The notes beneath the pieces were generated by a model. It saw only the letters and a list, made by a program, of their open reading frames with translations, was not told the origin of the DNA and made no database searches. The position numbers were made by a program, and so were the translations under genes. DNA of 64,000 nt from REEB95 sp035934995 (GTDB taxonomy: Bacteria > Pseudomonadota > Alphaproteobacteria > ATCC43930 > CGMCC-115725): positions 1 through 64,000 of the forward strand of contig DASYXI010000045.1 in NCBI GenBank assembly GCA_035934995.1, read 5' to 3'. Positions 51,435 to 60,496 of this stretch are shown here, piece after piece; within the stretch, counting starts at the first letter, position 1; the number at the start of each line of letters is the position of its first letter.

Positions 51435-52355
51435 ATGATGCGGAATCCCGGCCTCGAGGAAATGAGTGCGTTCGCGGCGATCGCCGAGCGCCGTTCCTTC
51501 GCCAAGGCGGCGGTCGTGCTCGGCATGTCGCCATCGACGCTGAGCCAGACCATTCGCGACCTCGAAGAGCGATTGGGCGTGCGGCTGCTCAACCGTACCA
51601 CGCGCAGCGTCGCGCCGACCGAGGCGGGCGAGCGCCTGCTCGAGCGTTTGCGGCCGTTGCTCGCCGATTTCGACGCGGCGATCGATACGGTCCGCGCCTT
51701 CCGCGATAAGCCGGCGGGCGTCATCCGCCTTACGGTACCGCCGCCAGCTGCGAACTTCATTCTCGCGCCGGCGCTGCAACGCTTCTTTGCGGCTTATCCC
51801 GACATCAAGCTCGAGATTTCGGTCGACCTGAACCTGATCGACATCGTCGCGGATCGTTTCGACGCCGGCATCCGCTTCGGCAATCGTGTCGATCGCGACA
51901 TGATCGCAGTGCGTATCTCCGACCCGATCCGGCGCGTCTTGGTCGCGGCGCCCGTGTACCTTGCGCAGCACCCGGCGCCGAAAACGCCGCACGATCTGCT
52001 GCAGCACAATGCCATCCGCTTCCGTTTGCCGGGCGGCGGCTTTATCCCGTGGCGATTCCAAGAAGCCGGCAAAAGCTTCGAGGTCGCACCCGAAGGATCG
52101 CTGATCGTCAACGAGCCAGAAATGGCCATGCGCGCGGCGATCGACGGCGTCGGCGTGCTCTATATGGCCCGGCAATATGTCGAGGACGCGATTGCCGGCG
52201 GCCGCCTGGTGCCATTGCTGGAAAAATGGGTGCCGACCGAATTGGACGGCTTTTTCCTTTATTACCCGAGCCGACGCCACGTGCCGGCGCCGTTGCAAGC
52301 GTTGATCAATTTCCTGCGCGACAATCTGAAGAACGGCAAGCACGCCGCCGGTTGA
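51435..52355 (+). CDS. LysR-family transcriptional regulator
   Basis: A 306-residue regulator with the N-terminal winged helix (AFAAIAERRSFAKAAVVLGMSPSTLSQTIRDLE, about residues 8-42, then LGVRLLNRTTRSVAPTEAG) and a periplasmic-binding-like effector domain. It resembles the subgroup that includes DNA-binding regulators annotated as CrgA/DsdC-like. No divergent target gene is present: tRNA-Gln lies upstream on the other strand, so its regulon cannot be read from context. Confidence 0.93.
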   Translation: MMRNPGLEEMSAFAAIAERRSFAKAAVVLGMSPSTLSQTIRDLEERLGVRLLNRTTRSVAPTEAGERLLERLRPLLADFDAAIDTVRAFRDKPAGVIRLTVPPPAANFILAPALQRFFAAYPDIKLEISVDLNLIDIVADRFDAGIRFGNRVDRDMIAVRISDPIRRVLVAAPVYLAQHPAPKTPHDLLQHNAIRFRLPGGGFIPWRFQEAGKSFEVAPEGSLIVNEPEMAMRAAIDGVGVLYMARQYVEDAIAGGRLVPLLEKWVPTELDGFFLYYPSRRHVPAPLQALINFLRDNLKNGKHAAG

Positions 52356-52400
52356 GCCGCCGCCCGTTTGGGCGGCTGGCTCACCGTGCGGCAGTCGAGG

Positions 52401-52577
52401 TTAGTTGCCGACCGTCGGAGACGGACGGTCGTAGGGTCCGGTGATGCCGATCGGAGCGCTTGCGGCGCTCTGGCTGGTCATCGCCTGTTGCACTTGCTGC
52501 GCCAAGGCGGCCTGGGCCAGCGGGGCGGACAGCGCGGCAGCAACCGCCAGCGTCCGCAAAATCGTCAATGTACGCAT
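52401..52577 (-). CDS. Small secreted hypothetical protein
   Basis: A 58-residue frame with a clean AAGGAGAG ribosome site before its ATG and a good signal peptide (hydrophobic core LRTLAVAAALSAPLAQAALA, cleavage likely near AQAALA-QQ). The mature part would be only about 30 residues, polar and Pro/Ser-rich, with no recognised motif. Convergent with the LysR gene (45 nt). Real by signals, function unknown. Confidence 0.65.
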   Translation of the reverse strand: MRTLTILRTLAVAAALSAPLAQAALAQQVQQAMTSQSAASAPIGITGPYDRPSPTVGN

Positions 52578-52790
52578 CTGAACTCTCCTTCGAACCGTGA
52601 GACAGCCGGGATTGGCGAACTCACGACACGGATATACGCCGGACACGCCGCCAGCATTAGCCGGTCTAAAGCGCATGCCCTATGTTGCAGCGCCGAATAA
52701 TCCGCGAACGATTGCGTCCCCGACCGAGGCCGCTTCGCTTCGTCGTCTCGATGCGGTAGCATCCGCAGAATCCCGTTCACCAGCCGCCGC

Positions 52791-53816
52791 GTGTCGATGC
52801 ATCTTTCGCCCTTCCATCCAGCTTCGAGCGGCGACCAGGGCACGACGACCTTCGCCGCGCTCGACCTCGGCACCAACAATTGCCGCCTTCTGATGGCGCG
52901 CGCGATCGGCGGCCACGGCTTTCGCGTTGTCGACGCCTTCTCGCGCATCGTCCGGCTCGGCGAGGGTTTGGCGGCAACCGGCCGTCTTTCGGAAGCGGCA
53001 ATGGCGCGCACCATCGAAGCGCTCAGGATCTGCGCCGAGCGGGTGGCCGGACGGCGTGTCGCGGCCGGACGCTACGTCGCCACTGAAGCCTGTCGCCGCG
53101 CGGACAATTGCGCCGAATTCCTTGCGCGTGTCCGTTCCGCGACGGGCATTGCGATGGAAATCATCTCGAGCGACGAGGAAGTCCGGCTCGTCGTCAACGG
53201 CTGCGCGCCGTTGCTCGACCGCAGCAAAAAACGGGCGCTGGTTTTCGATATCGGCGGCGGATCGACCGAACTCGCCTGGGTCGCGGTGCCGCCGGACCCG
53301 ACGGCAGCACCGGTGATCGAGGGCTCGATCTCGATTCCGCAGGGCGTCGTCACCTGTGCCGATCGCTACGGCGGCCGCGAACTCTCAGCCGCGACGTACG
53401 ACGCCATCGTCGAGGAAATGCGTTACCACTTGGCGGCCTTCGAGAAGCGTTTCGCCATCGGCCGGCACATCCACGCCGGCGAAGTCCAGATGCTCGGCAG
53501 CTCCGGCACGGTCACCATCCTCAGCGCGCTTTATCTTAACCTACCGCGCTATAGCCGCGCGCGCGTCGACGGGACGGCGCTCGATTTCACCGCGATTGCC
53601 CGCGTGACGCAGCAGCTGTTGGCGATGGCCTACGGCGAGCGCGCGGCGCATCCCTGCATCGGTCAGGACCGCGCCGACCTCGTGCTCGCGGGGTGCGCCA
53701 TTCTCGAGGCGATCTGCTCGCTCTGGCCGATTGGCCGCCTTGCCGTCGCCGATCGCGGCATCCGCGAGGGCATCCTGATGAGCCTCGTCGGCACCAACGG
53801 CGCGCGCGTGGTTTGA
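52791..53816 (+). CDS. ppx: Ppx/GppA-family phosphatase
   Basis: Exopolyphosphatase/guanosine pentaphosphatase family, actin-like ATPase fold. Phosphate motif AALDLGTNNCRLLMAR near residue 22 and FDIGGGSTELAWV are clear; SSDEEVRLV and MLGSSGTVTIL follow. At 341 residues it lacks the C-terminal HD-like domains of long Ppx/GppA proteins, as in many alphaproteobacteria, so polyphosphate versus pppGpp activity is uncertain. The start is GTG at 52791 or ATG at 52797. It overlaps rlmE by 1 nt. Confidence 0.88.
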   Translation: MSMHLSPFHPASSGDQGTTTFAALDLGTNNCRLLMARAIGGHGFRVVDAFSRIVRLGEGLAATGRLSEAAMARTIEALRICAERVAGRRVAAGRYVATEACRRADNCAEFLARVRSATGIAMEIISSDEEVRLVVNGCAPLLDRSKKRALVFDIGGGSTELAWVAVPPDPTAAPVIEGSISIPQGVVTCADRYGGRELSAATYDAIVEEMRYHLAAFEKRFAIGRHIHAGEVQMLGSSGTVTILSALYLNLPRYSRARVDGTALDFTAIARVTQQLLAMAYGERAAHPCIGQDRADLVLAGCAILEAICSLWPIGRLAVADRGIREGILMSLVGTNGARVV

Positions 53817-54550
53817 TGGCGCGCAAAGGATCGTGGCCGTCCGGCAGCCGGACCGGCGCCGGCGCCAAGGGCGGCGGGTCGCCGCGCGGCGCCGAGGTGC
53901 GCGTCAAGACCGCTGGCCGCCGTAAAGCGTCATCGACACAGTGGCTGCAACGCCAGCTCAACGACCCGTACGTGCGCGAGGCGAAGCGCTTGGGTTATCG
54001 TTCGCGCGCGGCATTCAAGCTGGCCGAGATCGATGACCGCTTTCACCTGCTCAAACCAGGCCTGCGGGTCGTCGACCTGGGCGCCGCCCCCGGCGGCTGG
54101 ACGCAGATCGCCGTGCAACGCGTCGGCAGCGAGCGCGGCAAGGGCTTCGTGCTCGGCGTCGACATTCTCGACATGCCGCCGATCGCCGGTGCGACGCTCC
54201 TGCATGCCGATTTCACCGCGGCCGAGACGCCAGAGCGCATCAAGGCCGTGCTCGGCGGTCCGGCCGATATCGTGCTATCGGACATGGCGGCGCCGGCAAC
54301 CGGACACGGACAGACCGATCATATCAAGATCGTCGCACTGGCCGAGGCGGCCTACGATTTCGCCACGGAGACCTTGGCGCCGGGCGGCAGCTTTGTGTGC
54401 AAGGTCTATCAGGGCGGCGCCGAAGGTGAACTGCTGCAACGCCTGAAGCGCGACTTCGCCGACATCCGTCATGCCAAGCCGCCGGCCTCGCGCAGCGAAT
54501 CGGCCGAGGTCTATCTCGTCGCACAAGGCTTTCACCGGCCTGCCGCCTAG
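53816..54550 (+). CDS. rlmE: 23S rRNA 2'-O-ribose methyltransferase RlmE (FtsJ)
   Basis: Methylates U2552 of 23S rRNA late in 50S assembly, using S-adenosylmethionine. The SAM motif is VVDLGAAPGGWTQIAV, the catalytic K-D-K-E set is visible in RSRAAFKL, LSDMAAPATG, SFVCKVYQGG and SESAEVYLV. A 244-residue protein with a basic Gly/Lys-rich N-terminal tail of about 45 residues. The ppx-rlmE pair is a familiar alphaproteobacterial arrangement. Confidence 0.95.
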   Translation: MARKGSWPSGSRTGAGAKGGGSPRGAEVRVKTAGRRKASSTQWLQRQLNDPYVREAKRLGYRSRAAFKLAEIDDRFHLLKPGLRVVDLGAAPGGWTQIAVQRVGSERGKGFVLGVDILDMPPIAGATLLHADFTAAETPERIKAVLGGPADIVLSDMAAPATGHGQTDHIKIVALAEAAYDFATETLAPGGSFVCKVYQGGAEGELLQRLKRDFADIRHAKPPASRSESAEVYLVAQGFHRPAA

Positions 54551-54666
54551 GCTTTCCGGCATCCGAGGCATGCGCCGCGCGGCGTTTGGCGCGCTTCCCT
54601 TGCAGACGCTTCCGTGTATTATGCGGCGCCAACCTCGCCCGACCCTCGGGCGAACGGGAGGCAGTG

Positions 54667-56130
54667 ATGGATATCCGGCAGGCGCTAACTTTCGACGACG
54701 TCCTGCTTGTGCCTGCAGCCTCCGCCGTCCTGCCCAATGACACCGACACCCGCACGCGCCTGACGCGTCAGATCGCGCTCGGCATTCCGCTGATTTCGGC
54801 GGCGATGGACACGGTGACCGAAAGCGCGCTCGCCATCGCCATGGCGCAGGTCGGCGGCCTGGGCATCATCCATCGCAATCTCGGCATCGCCGAACAGGCG
54901 GACGAAGTCCGCAAGGTAAAGAAATTCGAGGCCGGCATGGTGGTGAACCCGGTCACCATCCATCCCGAAGCGACGCTCGCCGACGCGCTCAAGCTGATGG
55001 CCGACAACAAGATTTCCGGCATCCCGGTGGTCGAGCGCAAGACACAGAAGCTGGTCGGCATCCTCACCAACCGCGACGTCCGTTTCGCCTCCAATCCGCA
55101 TCAGCCGGTCGCCGAGCTGATGACCAAGGACCAGCTGGTGACCGTGCGCGAGAACGTGACGCGCGACGAAGCCAAAAAGCTGCTGCACCAGCATCGGATC
55201 GAGAAAGTGCTGGTGGTCGACAAGGATTTCCGCTGCGTCGGCCTGATCACCGTGAAGGACATCGAGAAATCGCAACGCTTTCCCAACGCCACCAAGGACG
55301 AGGCCGGCCGCTTGCGCGCCGGCGCCGCTACCGGTACCGGTCCGGACGGCGTCAAACGCGCCGAGGCGCTCTTTGATGCAGGAGTGGATGTCCTGGTGGT
55401 CGACACCGCGCACGGCCATTCGTCGCGCGTGCTCGACACGGTCAACCGCATCCGCAAGCTCAGCAACTACACTCAGATCGTCGCCGGCAACATCGCGACG
55501 GCCGACGGCGCCGAGGCGCTGATCGATGCCGGGGCCGACGCGGTGAAGGTCGGCATCGGACCGGGCTCGATCTGCACGACCCGCATCGTCGCCGGCGTCG
55601 GGGTGCCGCAATTGACCGCGATCGTCGACGTGGTCGAAGCCTGCCGCAAAAAGAACGTGCCGGTGGTCGCCGACGGCGGCGTCAAATTCTCGGGCGATTT
55701 GGCCAAGGCGATCGCCGCCGGCGCCGATTGCGTCATGCTCGGCTCGCTGTTCGCCGGCACCGACGAAAGCCCGGGCGAAGTGTTCCTCTATCAAGGCCGC
55801 TCGTACAAAAGCTACCGCGGCATGGGCTCGGTCGGCGCGATGGCGCGCGGCTCGGCCGACCGCTATTTCCAGCAGGAAGTCCAGAACGAGCTCAAGCTGG
55901 TGCCCGAGGGCGTCGAAGGCCGGGTGCCGCACAAAGGCCCCGTCGCCAACGTCGTCCACCAGCTGGTCGGCGGCCTCAAGGCGGCAATGGGCTATACCGG
56001 CAACAAGACCGTCGCCGACATGCAGCGCAACTGCAAATTCGTGCGCATCACCGGCGCCGGATTGCGCGAAAGCCACGTGCACGACATCGCCATCACCCGC
56101 GAGTCGCCGAACTACCGGCAGGACCTGTGA
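54667..56130 (+). CDS. guaB: Inosine-5'-monophosphate dehydrogenase
   Basis: NAD-dependent oxidation of IMP to XMP, the committed step of GMP synthesis. The 487-residue enzyme has LTFDDVLLVPAASAVLPND at the start, two CBS domains (about residues 93-205) that usually sense nucleotides, VGIGPGSICTTRIVAGVG with the catalytic Cys, and the GSLFAGTDESPGE and YRGMGSVGAM segments. A GGGAGG site precedes the ATG. First gene of guaB-rsmB-guaA. Confidence 0.98.
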   Translation: MDIRQALTFDDVLLVPAASAVLPNDTDTRTRLTRQIALGIPLISAAMDTVTESALAIAMAQVGGLGIIHRNLGIAEQADEVRKVKKFEAGMVVNPVTIHPEATLADALKLMADNKISGIPVVERKTQKLVGILTNRDVRFASNPHQPVAELMTKDQLVTVRENVTRDEAKKLLHQHRIEKVLVVDKDFRCVGLITVKDIEKSQRFPNATKDEAGRLRAGAATGTGPDGVKRAEALFDAGVDVLVVDTAHGHSSRVLDTVNRIRKLSNYTQIVAGNIATADGAEALIDAGADAVKVGIGPGSICTTRIVAGVGVPQLTAIVDVVEACRKKNVPVVADGGVKFSGDLAKAIAAGADCVMLGSLFAGTDESPGEVFLYQGRSYKSYRGMGSVGAMARGSADRYFQQEVQNELKLVPEGVEGRVPHKGPVANVVHQLVGGLKAAMGYTGNKTVADMQRNCKFVRITGAGLRESHVHDIAITRESPNYRQDL

Positions 56131-57464
56131 CGCCCGGCGCGCAAGTCGAGGCGGCGATCGGACTACTCGCGGACATCGACAAGGGAACGGCGCCCGCCGA
56201 CGATCTGGTGGCGGAATGGTTTCGCCGCCACCGCTTCGCCGGCTCGTCCGACCGCGCCGCGATCTCGGGACACATCTATGCCGTCCTGCGGCACCGCGCC
56301 GAGCTCGATTGGTGGATCGCGCGCACCGGCGGCGGCCTGCCCGCGGACGCGCGCCGGCGCATGTTGGCGGCCTTGGCGCTGATCGAGAGCTGGAAGGCGA
56401 GCGAAATCCGCGACGCCTGCGACGGCGATCGGTTCCGGCCGGCCGCCCTGGCCGACGCCGAAAACGCGATGGTGTCGTCGCTCGCCAGTCGTGACGTCGC
56501 GCACAAGGACATGCCGCCGCATGTGCGCGGCAACTATCCCGAATGGCTGGGCCCGCATCTGGCGGCGTCGCTCGGCAAGGATGTGGCGCGCGAGACCGAA
56601 GCGCTCAACGGCGAAGCGACGCTCGATCTACGCACCAACACGTTGAAAGGCGATCGTGGCAAGGCACGCATCGCCTTGCAGCGCGCCGGCGTCGAAGCCG
56701 CGATGACGGCGCTGTCGCCACATGGCTTGCGGCTCACGGAGCGCGTGCCGTTGGGGACTCTCCCCGCCTTCCGCGACGGCTTGGTCGAAGTGCAGGACGA
56801 AGGCTCGCAGATCGCGGCCTTATTGGCCGACGCGCGGCCGGGCATGCGCGTCATCGATTTCTGCGCCGGCGCCGGCGGCAAGACGCTGGCGCTCGCCGCC
56901 AGTATGAACAATCGCGGGCATTTAATCGCGAGCGATGTTTCCGCCCGGCGGCTCGAACGCGCCACCGAGCGGCTGCGCCGCGCCGGCGCCAGCATCGTTC
57001 AGCGCCTACCGCTATCGGGCGCGCGCGACAAATGGGTGAAGCGGCACAAAGCGAGCTTCGACCGCGTCTTCGTCGACGCGCCGTGCACCGGCACCGGCAC
57101 CTGGCGGCGTAATCCTGATGCCAAGTGGCGGCTCAGGCCCGAAGATTTGGCCGAGCTAACCGCGCTCCAGGCCGAGATTCTCGATTCGGCGGCGCGGCTG
57201 GTGAAGCCGGGCGGGCGCCTCGTCTACGCCACCTGTTCGCTGCTGCGCGAAGAAGACGAAGAGCAAGTCGAGAAATTCCTGGCGGCGCATGCCGATTTCA
57301 CCCTGCTGCCGGCGTGGCGCGTGTGGCGCGACACCATCGGCGGCAAGCCGCCCGACAAAGGCGCGATGTTGCGCCTGACGCCGGCGCGCCACGGCACCGA
57401 CGGGTTCTTCGTCGCCATCCTCGAACGCAAGGCGGTTGCGCGCGACGCGCAGCCTCAAGGATGA
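56127..57464 (+). CDS. rsmB: RsmB/Sun-family RNA (cytosine-5) methyltransferase
   Basis: A 445-residue NOL1/NOP2/Sun-type methyltransferase. SAM-binding VIDFCAGAGGKTLALAA, and the two catalytic cysteines in VDAPCTGTGTWRRNPD and VYATCSLLREEDE are present. It probably makes m5C in 16S rRNA (RsmB makes m5C967 in E. coli), but target assignment within the family is uncertain. The N-terminal helical part is NusB-like but shortened. Starts at a GTG that overlaps the guaB stop by 4 nt; guaA follows after 10 nt. Confidence 0.9.
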   Translation: MTPGAQVEAAIGLLADIDKGTAPADDLVAEWFRRHRFAGSSDRAAISGHIYAVLRHRAELDWWIARTGGGLPADARRRMLAALALIESWKASEIRDACDGDRFRPAALADAENAMVSSLASRDVAHKDMPPHVRGNYPEWLGPHLAASLGKDVARETEALNGEATLDLRTNTLKGDRGKARIALQRAGVEAAMTALSPHGLRLTERVPLGTLPAFRDGLVEVQDEGSQIAALLADARPGMRVIDFCAGAGGKTLALAASMNNRGHLIASDVSARRLERATERLRRAGASIVQRLPLSGARDKWVKRHKASFDRVFVDAPCTGTGTWRRNPDAKWRLRPEDLAELTALQAEILDSAARLVKPGGRLVYATCSLLREEDEEQVEKFLAAHADFTLLPAWRVWRDTIGGKPPDKGAMLRLTPARHGTDGFFVAILERKAVARDAQPQG

Positions 57465-57474
57465 TGCCCGCGCC

Positions 57475-59034
57475 ATGACCGCGCCCAACGCCGAGAAAGT
57501 CCTGATCCTGGATTTCGGCAGCCAGGTGACCCAGTTGATCGCCCGGCGGCTGCGCGAGAGCGGCGTCTATTGCGAGATCCATCCGTTTGCCATAGCGGAC
57601 GACAAGCTTGCCGCCTTCGCGCCGAAGGCGGTGATCCTCTCGGGCGGGCCGGCATCGGTGCATGAACACGCCTCGCCGCGTGCGCCGCAACGCGTGTTCG
57701 AGCTCGGCGTGCCGGTGCTCGGCATCTGCTATGGCGAACAGACGATGTGCGCCCAGCTCGGCGGCCACGTCTCGCCGTCGGACCATCGCGAATTCGGCCG
57801 CGCCTTCCTCGAGATTGTCGCCAGTTGCAAGCTGTTCGAAGGCCTGTGGAAGAAGGGCCAGCGCGAGCAGGTGTGGATGAGCCACGGCGACCGCGTCGAC
57901 ATGCTGCCGCCCGGATTCAAGGCGGTCGGCATCAGCGACGGCGCGCCGTTCGCCGCCATTGCCGACGACACGCGCCGCTTCTATGGCGTGCAGTTCCATC
58001 CCGAAGTCGTGCACACGCCGCACGGCGCCGCCTTGCTCAAGAATTTCACCCATCACGTCGCCGGCTGCCGCGGCGATTGGTCGATGGCCGCGTTCAAGGC
58101 GCAAGCGATCGCCCGCGTGCGCCAGCAAGTCGGCAAGGGCAAGGTGGTGTGCGGCCTGTCGGGCGGCGTCGATTCATCGGTGGTCGCCGTGCTGCTGCAC
58201 GAAGCCATCGGCGACCGGCTCACCTGCATCTATGTCGACACCGGCCTGATGCGTGCCGGCGAGTCCGAACAGGTCGTGAGCCTGTTCCGCGATCATTACA
58301 ACATTCCGCTGGTGCATCGCGACGCCAGCGCGCTGTTCCTGCAAAAGCTCGCCGGCATCACCGACCCGGAGATGAAGCGCAAGATCATCGGCGCCACCTT
58401 CATCGACGTGTTCGACGAGGAAGCGCACAAGATCGGCGGCGCCGACTTCCTGGCGCAAGGCACGCTCTATCCCGATGTGATCGAATCCGTGAGCTTTTCC
58501 GGCGGGCCGTCGGTCACCATCAAGTCGCACCACAATGTCGGCGGCCTGCCCGCGCGCATGAAGATGAAGCTCGTCGAGCCGCTGCGTGAACTTTTCAAGG
58601 ATGAGGTGCGCGAACTCGGCCGGGAGCTCGGCCTGCCGGCCGACATGGTGAAGCGCCACCCCTTCCCCGGCCCCGGCCTCGCCATCCGCGTCCCCGGCGA
58701 GATCACGCGCGAGAAGCTCGACATCCTCCGCAAGGCCGACGCGATCTACCTTGAGGAAATCCGCAACGCCGGCCTCTACGACGCGATCTGGCAAGCCTTC
58801 GCCGTGCTGTTGCCGGTCAAGACCGTGGGCGTGATGGGCGACACGCGCAGCTACGATCACGTCTGCGCGCTTCGGGCGGTGACCTCGACCGACGGCATGA
58901 CCGCCGACTACTATCCGTTTCCGCACGAATTGCTCGGCCGCGTCGCGACGCGGATCATCAACGAGGTCAAAGGCATCAACCGCGTCGTCTACGACGTGAC
59001 CTCGAAGCCGCCCGGCACGATCGAGTGGGAGTAA
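57475..59034 (+). CDS. guaA: GMP synthase (glutamine-hydrolysing)
   Basis: Converts XMP to GMP with glutamine and ATP. The 519 residues contain a class I glutamine amidotransferase domain with Cys in LGICYGEQTM and His/Glu in VQFHPEV, the ATP-PPase loop LSGGVDSSVVAVLL at about residue 225, and the C-terminal dimerisation domain with HPFPGPGLAIR. Ends IEWE as in most GuaA. The ATG at 57475 was chosen over an upstream in-frame start inside rsmB. Confidence 0.98.
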   Translation: MTAPNAEKVLILDFGSQVTQLIARRLRESGVYCEIHPFAIADDKLAAFAPKAVILSGGPASVHEHASPRAPQRVFELGVPVLGICYGEQTMCAQLGGHVSPSDHREFGRAFLEIVASCKLFEGLWKKGQREQVWMSHGDRVDMLPPGFKAVGISDGAPFAAIADDTRRFYGVQFHPEVVHTPHGAALLKNFTHHVAGCRGDWSMAAFKAQAIARVRQQVGKGKVVCGLSGGVDSSVVAVLLHEAIGDRLTCIYVDTGLMRAGESEQVVSLFRDHYNIPLVHRDASALFLQKLAGITDPEMKRKIIGATFIDVFDEEAHKIGGADFLAQGTLYPDVIESVSFSGGPSVTIKSHHNVGGLPARMKMKLVEPLRELFKDEVRELGRELGLPADMVKRHPFPGPGLAIRVPGEITREKLDILRKADAIYLEEIRNAGLYDAIWQAFAVLLPVKTVGVMGDTRSYDHVCALRAVTSTDGMTADYYPFPHELLGRVATRIINEVKGINRVVYDVTSKPPGTIEWE

Positions 59035-59091
59035 GGGGTGAGTAGAGCAGGATAGATTTGGACGGTGCGTCTTTATGATGGGAGTACAACT

Positions 59092-59550
59092 GTGACGATG
59101 ACGCTTCATGCAACCTTGAACTTTGAGCGCGATGTATCGGCTCCCATCGAAAAGGTATTCGCTGCGTTCGCTGATCCGGTTGCGCGTTCCGGGTGGGGAG
59201 CACCGTCCGACACGGCGGTGCTTATCTATGACGAAGTGGATTTTCGAGAAGGCGGGCAAGACCGCTTTCGATGCGGGTCCAGAGCGAATCCCAATATCCA
59301 CGGCACGACACGGTATCTGGACATCGTCGCCAATCGTCGCGTGGTATCAAGCGAAACGATAAGCATGGATGGAAGGCGCTTGTGCGCGTCTCTCATTACG
59401 CTGGAGCTTGCAGTTAATGGCAACACGACCAAGCTGACGAATACGACGCAACTTGCATCGTTCATCGGCGACGACATGGTTAAGGGTCACGAGACAGGCA
59501 CTAACGCTTCCCTAGACAATCTCGTGCGATATTTCCAAGCGAAGCGTTGA
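59092..59550 (+). CDS. SRPBCC/AHSA1-like domain protein
   Basis: A 152-residue protein with the START-like fold of the AHSA1 family: LNFERDVSAPIEKVFAAFADPVARSGW at the start, then FREGGQDRFRCG, TRYLDIVANRRVVSSETI and TTQLASFIGDD. Such proteins bind hydrophobic ligands; no specific role is known. The start is GTG at 59092 (GGGAG seven nt upstream) or ATG at 59098. The gene is clearly lower in GC, with mixed codons, unlike guaA before it, which suggests acquisition. Confidence 0.8.
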   Translation: MTMTLHATLNFERDVSAPIEKVFAAFADPVARSGWGAPSDTAVLIYDEVDFREGGQDRFRCGSRANPNIHGTTRYLDIVANRRVVSSETISMDGRRLCASLITLELAVNGNTTKLTNTTQLASFIGDDMVKGHETGTNASLDNLVRYFQAKR

Positions 59551-59589
59551 ATCTGCAGCGGTGGGAGTGATTAACGAGGGAGGAACATC

Positions 59590-60222
59590 ATGAAATTCGC
59601 CTTCGTATTCGCCGTCGCGTTCGCCGGACTCGTCGCCGTCGTTGCCTCGGCCGGCGCCCAGCAGACCATCGTCGACGAATGGGCGACGATCAAGACGCCG
59701 CCGGCGCCCGAGCTGAAGCAAGTCACCGTCGATCCCAAGACCACCGCGCTGTTGCTGCTGGATTTCGTCAAGCAGAGTTGCAACATGCAGCGCCGGCCGC
59801 GCTGCGTCGCGTCGCTGCCGGCAACCAAGACGTTCCTGGCCGAGGCGCGCGCCCACCACGTGCTGGTGGTCTACAGCTACGTCAACAGCGGCACCTTCGC
59901 CGACACGCTGCCGGAGGTGGCGCCGAAGAGCGGCGAGCCGGCGGTGCAATCCGGTGCGGACAAATTCCTCAACACCGATCTCGAGAAAATCCTCAAGGAC
60001 CATGGCATCAAGACCGTGATCGTAACCGGCACCGCGGCGCATGGCGCCGTGCTCCATACCGGCGACGAAGCGGCGATGCGCGGCTTCAACGTGATCGTGC
60101 CGGTGGACGGCATGTCGGCAGAGGACGCGTTCATCGAACGCTATGTCGCGTACAACTTCACGCACGCGCCGGGCGTCGCGCCCAAGACGACGCTGACGCG
60201 CTACGGCATGATCAAGTTCTAA
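59590..60222 (+). CDS. Exported isochorismatase-fold protein lacking the usual nucleophilic cysteine
   Basis: A 210-residue protein with a signal peptide (core FAFVFAVAFAGLVAVVASAGA) and an isochorismatase-like hydrolase domain: LLLLDFVKQS holds the first catalytic Asp and SGADKFLNT the Lys. In cysteine hydrolases of this fold the next motif carries VxxCVxxT; here it is VTGTAAHGAVLHTGDEA with Ala in place of Cys. It may be an isochorismatase-type (non-cysteine) enzyme or inactive binder in the periplasm. A GGGAGGAA site precedes the ATG. Confidence 0.82.
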   Translation: MKFAFVFAVAFAGLVAVVASAGAQQTIVDEWATIKTPPAPELKQVTVDPKTTALLLLDFVKQSCNMQRRPRCVASLPATKTFLAEARAHHVLVVYSYVNSGTFADTLPEVAPKSGEPAVQSGADKFLNTDLEKILKDHGIKTVIVTGTAAHGAVLHTGDEAAMRGFNVIVPVDGMSAEDAFIERYVAYNFTHAPGVAPKTTLTRYGMIKF

Positions 60223-60301
60223 AGGCCACAACTTTGCCCAAGGTTTGACGTCGTGATGTCACGGCCCGTGGTGCATCCTCGCCCGCAATGGTGTTGCGAG
60301 G

Positions 60302-60496
60302 ATGCTCATGCCGAATCGTCTGTTTCATGGTAATATCGAGCCGTCGATCGACGAGTTGCTCAGCGACCCGATCGCGCAACTTTTACGAAACCGCGACCGG
60401 ATCGCGGTCGACGATGTGCTGGTCACGGTCGAGCAGGCGAAAGCCGCGTTGCGCCATCGTTGCCTGACGCGCGGTTGCGCCGAAGCCGTTCAGTAG
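60302..60496 (+). CDS. Small conserved-looking hypothetical protein
   Basis: A 64-residue frame starting MLMPNRLFHG (the ATG at 60302 or 60308). The IEPSIDELLSDPIAQLLRNRDRI part resembles a pattern I recall in short alphaproteobacterial proteins of unknown function, and the C-terminus contains two cysteines. GAGGATG lies at the start. Its stop overlaps the stop of the acyl-CoA dehydrogenase gene (convergent, 7 nt). Probably real, function unknown. Confidence 0.55.
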   Translation: MLMPNRLFHGNIEPSIDELLSDPIAQLLRNRDRIAVDDVLVTVEQAKAALRHRCLTRGCAEAVQ

